NCBI GenBank assembly: GCA_027083715.1
Contig: JALWNR010000129.1
Location: 1 to 7,284, forward strand
DNA length: 7,284 bases
Origin: Bacteroidales bacterium
GTDB taxonomy: Bacteria > Bacteroidota > Bacteroidia > Bacteroidales > NBLH01
Direction: 5' to 3'
Shown here piece by piece: positions 5,255-7,284 of the stretch. Position 1 is the stretch's first letter. Each line of letters begins with the position of its first letter. The notes beneath the pieces were generated by a model. That model did not search any database, was not told where the DNA came from, and saw only the letters and a list, made by a program, of their open reading frames with translations. Position numbers and translations under genes: made by a program.

Positions 5255-6646
5255 TTACTTTACATGTTTGGTTTCTATAATCATTGCTACTGCCGACTTA
5301 TTTTTAGTCTTAGCTGTAAATGAAATGGTCGAATTTTGAAAATTTACTTCATTTGAACGAACTAATTTACTCGCTAAAACATTTTTTACTCGTGATATAA
5401 AATCACCGGATGTACGCTCAATGTCTCGATAAACTTGCTGAATATCAATTGGCTCTATTGAATATACAATAACCAGGTAATCAGTTCCTATAGTATTGTC
5501 CATTTCAATATAGTGCTGCTCGTCAGGAATTGCTACATCATTTTGTTTATAATTTAATGCAGGACTAATATTTGGTTTATGTGGAAATACCGGAAAAACT
5601 TTTAAAGTGGCATCCGAACCAAAAGCATAAACAAAAGCCGGTTCATTATTTGAAATGTAGATTCTAAACTTTGTACCTGATTTATAAGCATTATTCATTT
5701 TATAATACCCGTTTACAAATTGAGCATTCATTTCTTGTCCATTGGATTGGAGTAATTTTACGCTTCCTGCAAGGTTTACATATGAGTTACTTGTTTTTTT
5801 GGGCGTTTCAATCATTTCATAGGCATATTTCACCCATTTTTTAAAATCATCGTATTTTATCCAAATATATCCGTTATTTCCCCACCATGTTCCCCAACTA
5901 TTTTGTAACTCAAAAGCACCCCCGTATTTGTTGTCATCATAGCCAATTACACACATTGCATGTCCGCCATAATTTCCTGCCGGATTTTCATTTGGCACCC
6001 AGTAATTTTTTGCCGTATTAAATGATTTGGGTATTTTCATTCCGATAATTACCGGTTTCTCTTGCGAAAGACTTTTTTTAACAGCATCTACTTTGAAATT
6101 ATCCGAGTCATATAAATCGAATAATTTGGCATAATCCAAAATTTTATATTTTGATGCTTCTGAGAATAAGGTATTAGGTATTGAATTTGCGCACATTACA
6201 TTCATATTGGAAAGTTTTACATTCCCTTTAGTTTTCATAATATCCAATGCATCACTAATATATGTTCCTAATTTACATGAAAGATCTGTGGGAGTTTTAA
6301 TTTGTGTATAAACAAATAGCGGAGAAAAAGTATTGGCATCAATAGTTGCTTTATCTGTCCAACCGTTCTTTTTAGCTTCAATAATTGTAAAAGCACAATA
6401 AGCCGATGACCAACCGACACAGGTTCCATACTGTCCTTGACTTTTAGGGGTAGGTGTCCATTGTTTTAATGATGCGGAGGTGGGTAAACTAGCACCATAA
6501 AGGCTTCGCGTAAGAGGAGCCTTCATTAAATCTTGCTCGTATTGTTCATCATTAAACTTTAAACCCGTACCCGGATTATCTTCTACTTGTGCAAAACTTA
6601 ATATTGTAAAAGCAAAAAATATAAATATAAAGGATAGTTTTTTCAT
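5255..6646 (-). CDS. Secreted papain-like (C1) cysteine protease with C-terminal DUF4384-like domain
   Basis: The 463-residue protein starts with a signal peptide (residues 1-19, cut before Gln20). A short linker (20-55) leads into a papain-type domain at about 56-282. The active site is complete: Gln70 (oxyanion hole) and Cys76 in KSQGQYGTCVGWSSAY, His229 in GGHAMCVIGYDD and Asn249 in LQNSWGTWWGNNGYIWI. The usual Trp after the catalytic Cys is Val, with Trp79 two residues on, as in other bacterial C1 members. Residues about 290-401 resemble DUF4384: a beta-rich segment with GTKFRIYISNNEPAFVYAF, KVFPVFPH, an IP motif and GTDYLVIVYSIEPID. A tail of about 60 residues has no recognised domain. 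There is no T9SS-type C-terminal sorting domain, so a periplasmic or outer-surface site is likely. It follows a caspase-like gene by 15 nt, implying one operon. The substrate is unknown. The C1 assignment is firm; the DUF4384 assignment is by pattern and less certain. Confidence 0.88.
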   Translation of the reverse strand: MKKLSFIFIFFAFTILSFAQVEDNPGTGLKFNDEQYEQDLMKAPLTRSLYGASLPTSASLKQWTPTPKSQGQYGTCVGWSSAYCAFTIIEAKKNGWTDKATIDANTFSPLFVYTQIKTPTDLSCKLGTYISDALDIMKTKGNVKLSNMNVMCANSIPNTLFSEASKYKILDYAKLFDLYDSDNFKVDAVKKSLSQEKPVIIGMKIPKSFNTAKNYWVPNENPAGNYGGHAMCVIGYDDNKYGGAFELQNSWGTWWGNNGYIWIKYDDFKKWVKYAYEMIETPKKTSNSYVNLAGSVKLLQSNGQEMNAQFVNGYYKMNNAYKSGTKFRIYISNNEPAFVYAFGSDATLKVFPVFPHKPNISPALNYKQNDVAIPDEQHYIEMDNTIGTDYLVIVYSIEPIDIQQVYRDIERTSGDFISRVKNVLASKLVRSNEVNFQNSTISFTAKTKNKSAVAMIIETKHVK

Positions 6647-6661
6647 AGCTTAATTATTAAA

Positions 6662-7284
6662 TTAGTTTTTTAGAAAATAAAAATCATCAAAAATTGAAGA
6701 ATTTTCCCAAGGTGTTTGTTTTTTGTTTGAAAGCTCATAAACACTTCTTCTGACCATTTTAAAAATATCTTCTATTTTTTTACCTCTAATGTCAATTACT
6801 TTTAAAAGTTCTTGGGTATATAATCCATTTTTTCCTGAGCCATCAGCGGCTACTGAGCCGGGAGCAGTTGCGTAAGCAATAAAAGTTCCCGAAGGGGCAG
6901 ATGTGCCGGCTAAACCTTTTCCGCTACTGCCACCCATCCCTTCAAACGGATTATTGCGGCAGGCATCCAAAATAATTATGTTTAACTCATTTTGTGCATA
7001 AGCCATTTCTCCTGTAACTCGGCTAAGATTAACGGCTTGCTCTTCAATGTCTTGATAGTTTTTTATATGAGCATCAACCGGAATGAGGTAATTTTCTCCA
7101 CTTACTTGAACGCCATGTCCTGCGTAATAAAACAAACCCACACCTTTCTGCTCTGTTAATTTATCACCAAATTCACGAATTTTTTTCTTCATATCCTGAT
7201 AGCTTAAATCAGTATAAATCATTACATTAAATCCAATTGATTGTAGTTTTTTAGCCATTGCACGTGCATCATTCACAGGGTTTC
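6662..7284 (-). CDS. Caspase-like (C14, orthocaspase-type) cysteine protease, 5' end outside window
   Basis: The frame is open to the window edge and reads NPVNDARAMAKKLQSIGF there, the conserved start of the second part of the caspase fold, so the GTG at 7274-7276 is an internal Val and the true start lies beyond 7284. Counting that Val as 1, the catalytic His is 54 in GLFYYAGHGVQ and the catalytic Cys is 106 in IIILDACRNNPF. The downstream segment TFIAYATAPGSVAADG is the usual substrate-pocket loop of bacterial caspase homologues. These enzymes normally cut after Arg or Lys. The domain ends close to the stop codon (TPWENSSIFDDFYFL), so no C-terminal partner domain is fused. The missing part should hold the first strand (LVIGN-type) and possibly a signal peptide; localisation cannot be judged here. 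The next gene, a papain-like protease, starts 15 nt downstream on the same strand, so co-transcription is likely. Confidence 0.92.
   Translation of the reverse strand, partial: NPVNDARAMAKKLQSIGFNVMIYTDLSYQDMKKKIREFGDKLTEQKGVGLFYYAGHGVQVSGENYLIPVDAHIKNYQDIEEQAVNLSRVTGEMAYAQNELNIIILDACRNNPFEGMGGSSGKGLAGTSAPSGTFIAYATAPGSVAADGSGKNGLYTQELLKVIDIRGKKIEDIFKMVRRSVYELSNKKQTPWENSSIFDDFYFLKN

Noticed and set aside
7274..7276. GTG as start of the caspase-like gene
   Set aside because: The frame continues upstream as Asn-Pro before this Val, giving the conserved NPVNDA motif of the family. The gene is cut by the window edge and does not start here.

Overview
The window looks like chromosomal DNA of a Bacteroidota species, probably from the Bacteroidales/Marinilabiliales side. 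The evidence is AT-rich DNA with spacers of almost only A and T, promoters of the Bacteroidota type (TTTG or TTG, about 19-20 nt, TAnnTTTG/A), no strong Shine-Dalgarno sequences, and many exported proteins whose signal peptide ends in A/S followed by Gln. No transposase, integrase, phage gene, tRNA, rRNA or CRISPR array is visible.

Layout. At the left edge a perfect 18-bp bidirectional terminator (42-81) separates an unseen upstream gene from a minus-strand gene for a small outer-membrane beta-barrel protein (113-745). A 310-bp AT-rich spacer with divergent promoter elements leads to four plus-strand genes: a short LuxR-type HTH regulator without a receiver domain (1056-1529), closed by a strong hairpin terminator; the RNA 2',3'-cyclic phosphodiesterase ThpR (1616-2176); an Lrp/AsnC-family regulator (2447-2911) preceded by a 13-bp inverted repeat; and a TonB-dependent outer-membrane receptor (2997-5198) with its own promoter.

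The receptor gene converges on a minus-strand pair that fills the right part of the window. The upstream member (6662-7284, 5' end outside the window) is a caspase-like clan CD protease with its His/Cys dyad. Fifteen bases downstream is a secreted papain-like (C1) protease with Gln/Cys/His/Asn intact and a C-terminal DUF4384-like domain (5255-6646).

How the genes relate. The Lrp-type regulator next to the receptor suggests, but does not prove, nutrient-responsive control of uptake. The tight spacing of the two proteases suggests one transcript and a joint role outside the cytoplasm. DUF4384 is a domain known to be associated with caspase proteins, so finding it on the papain partner of a caspase is the most interesting feature here. 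The remaining genes look like ordinary core or accessory genes.
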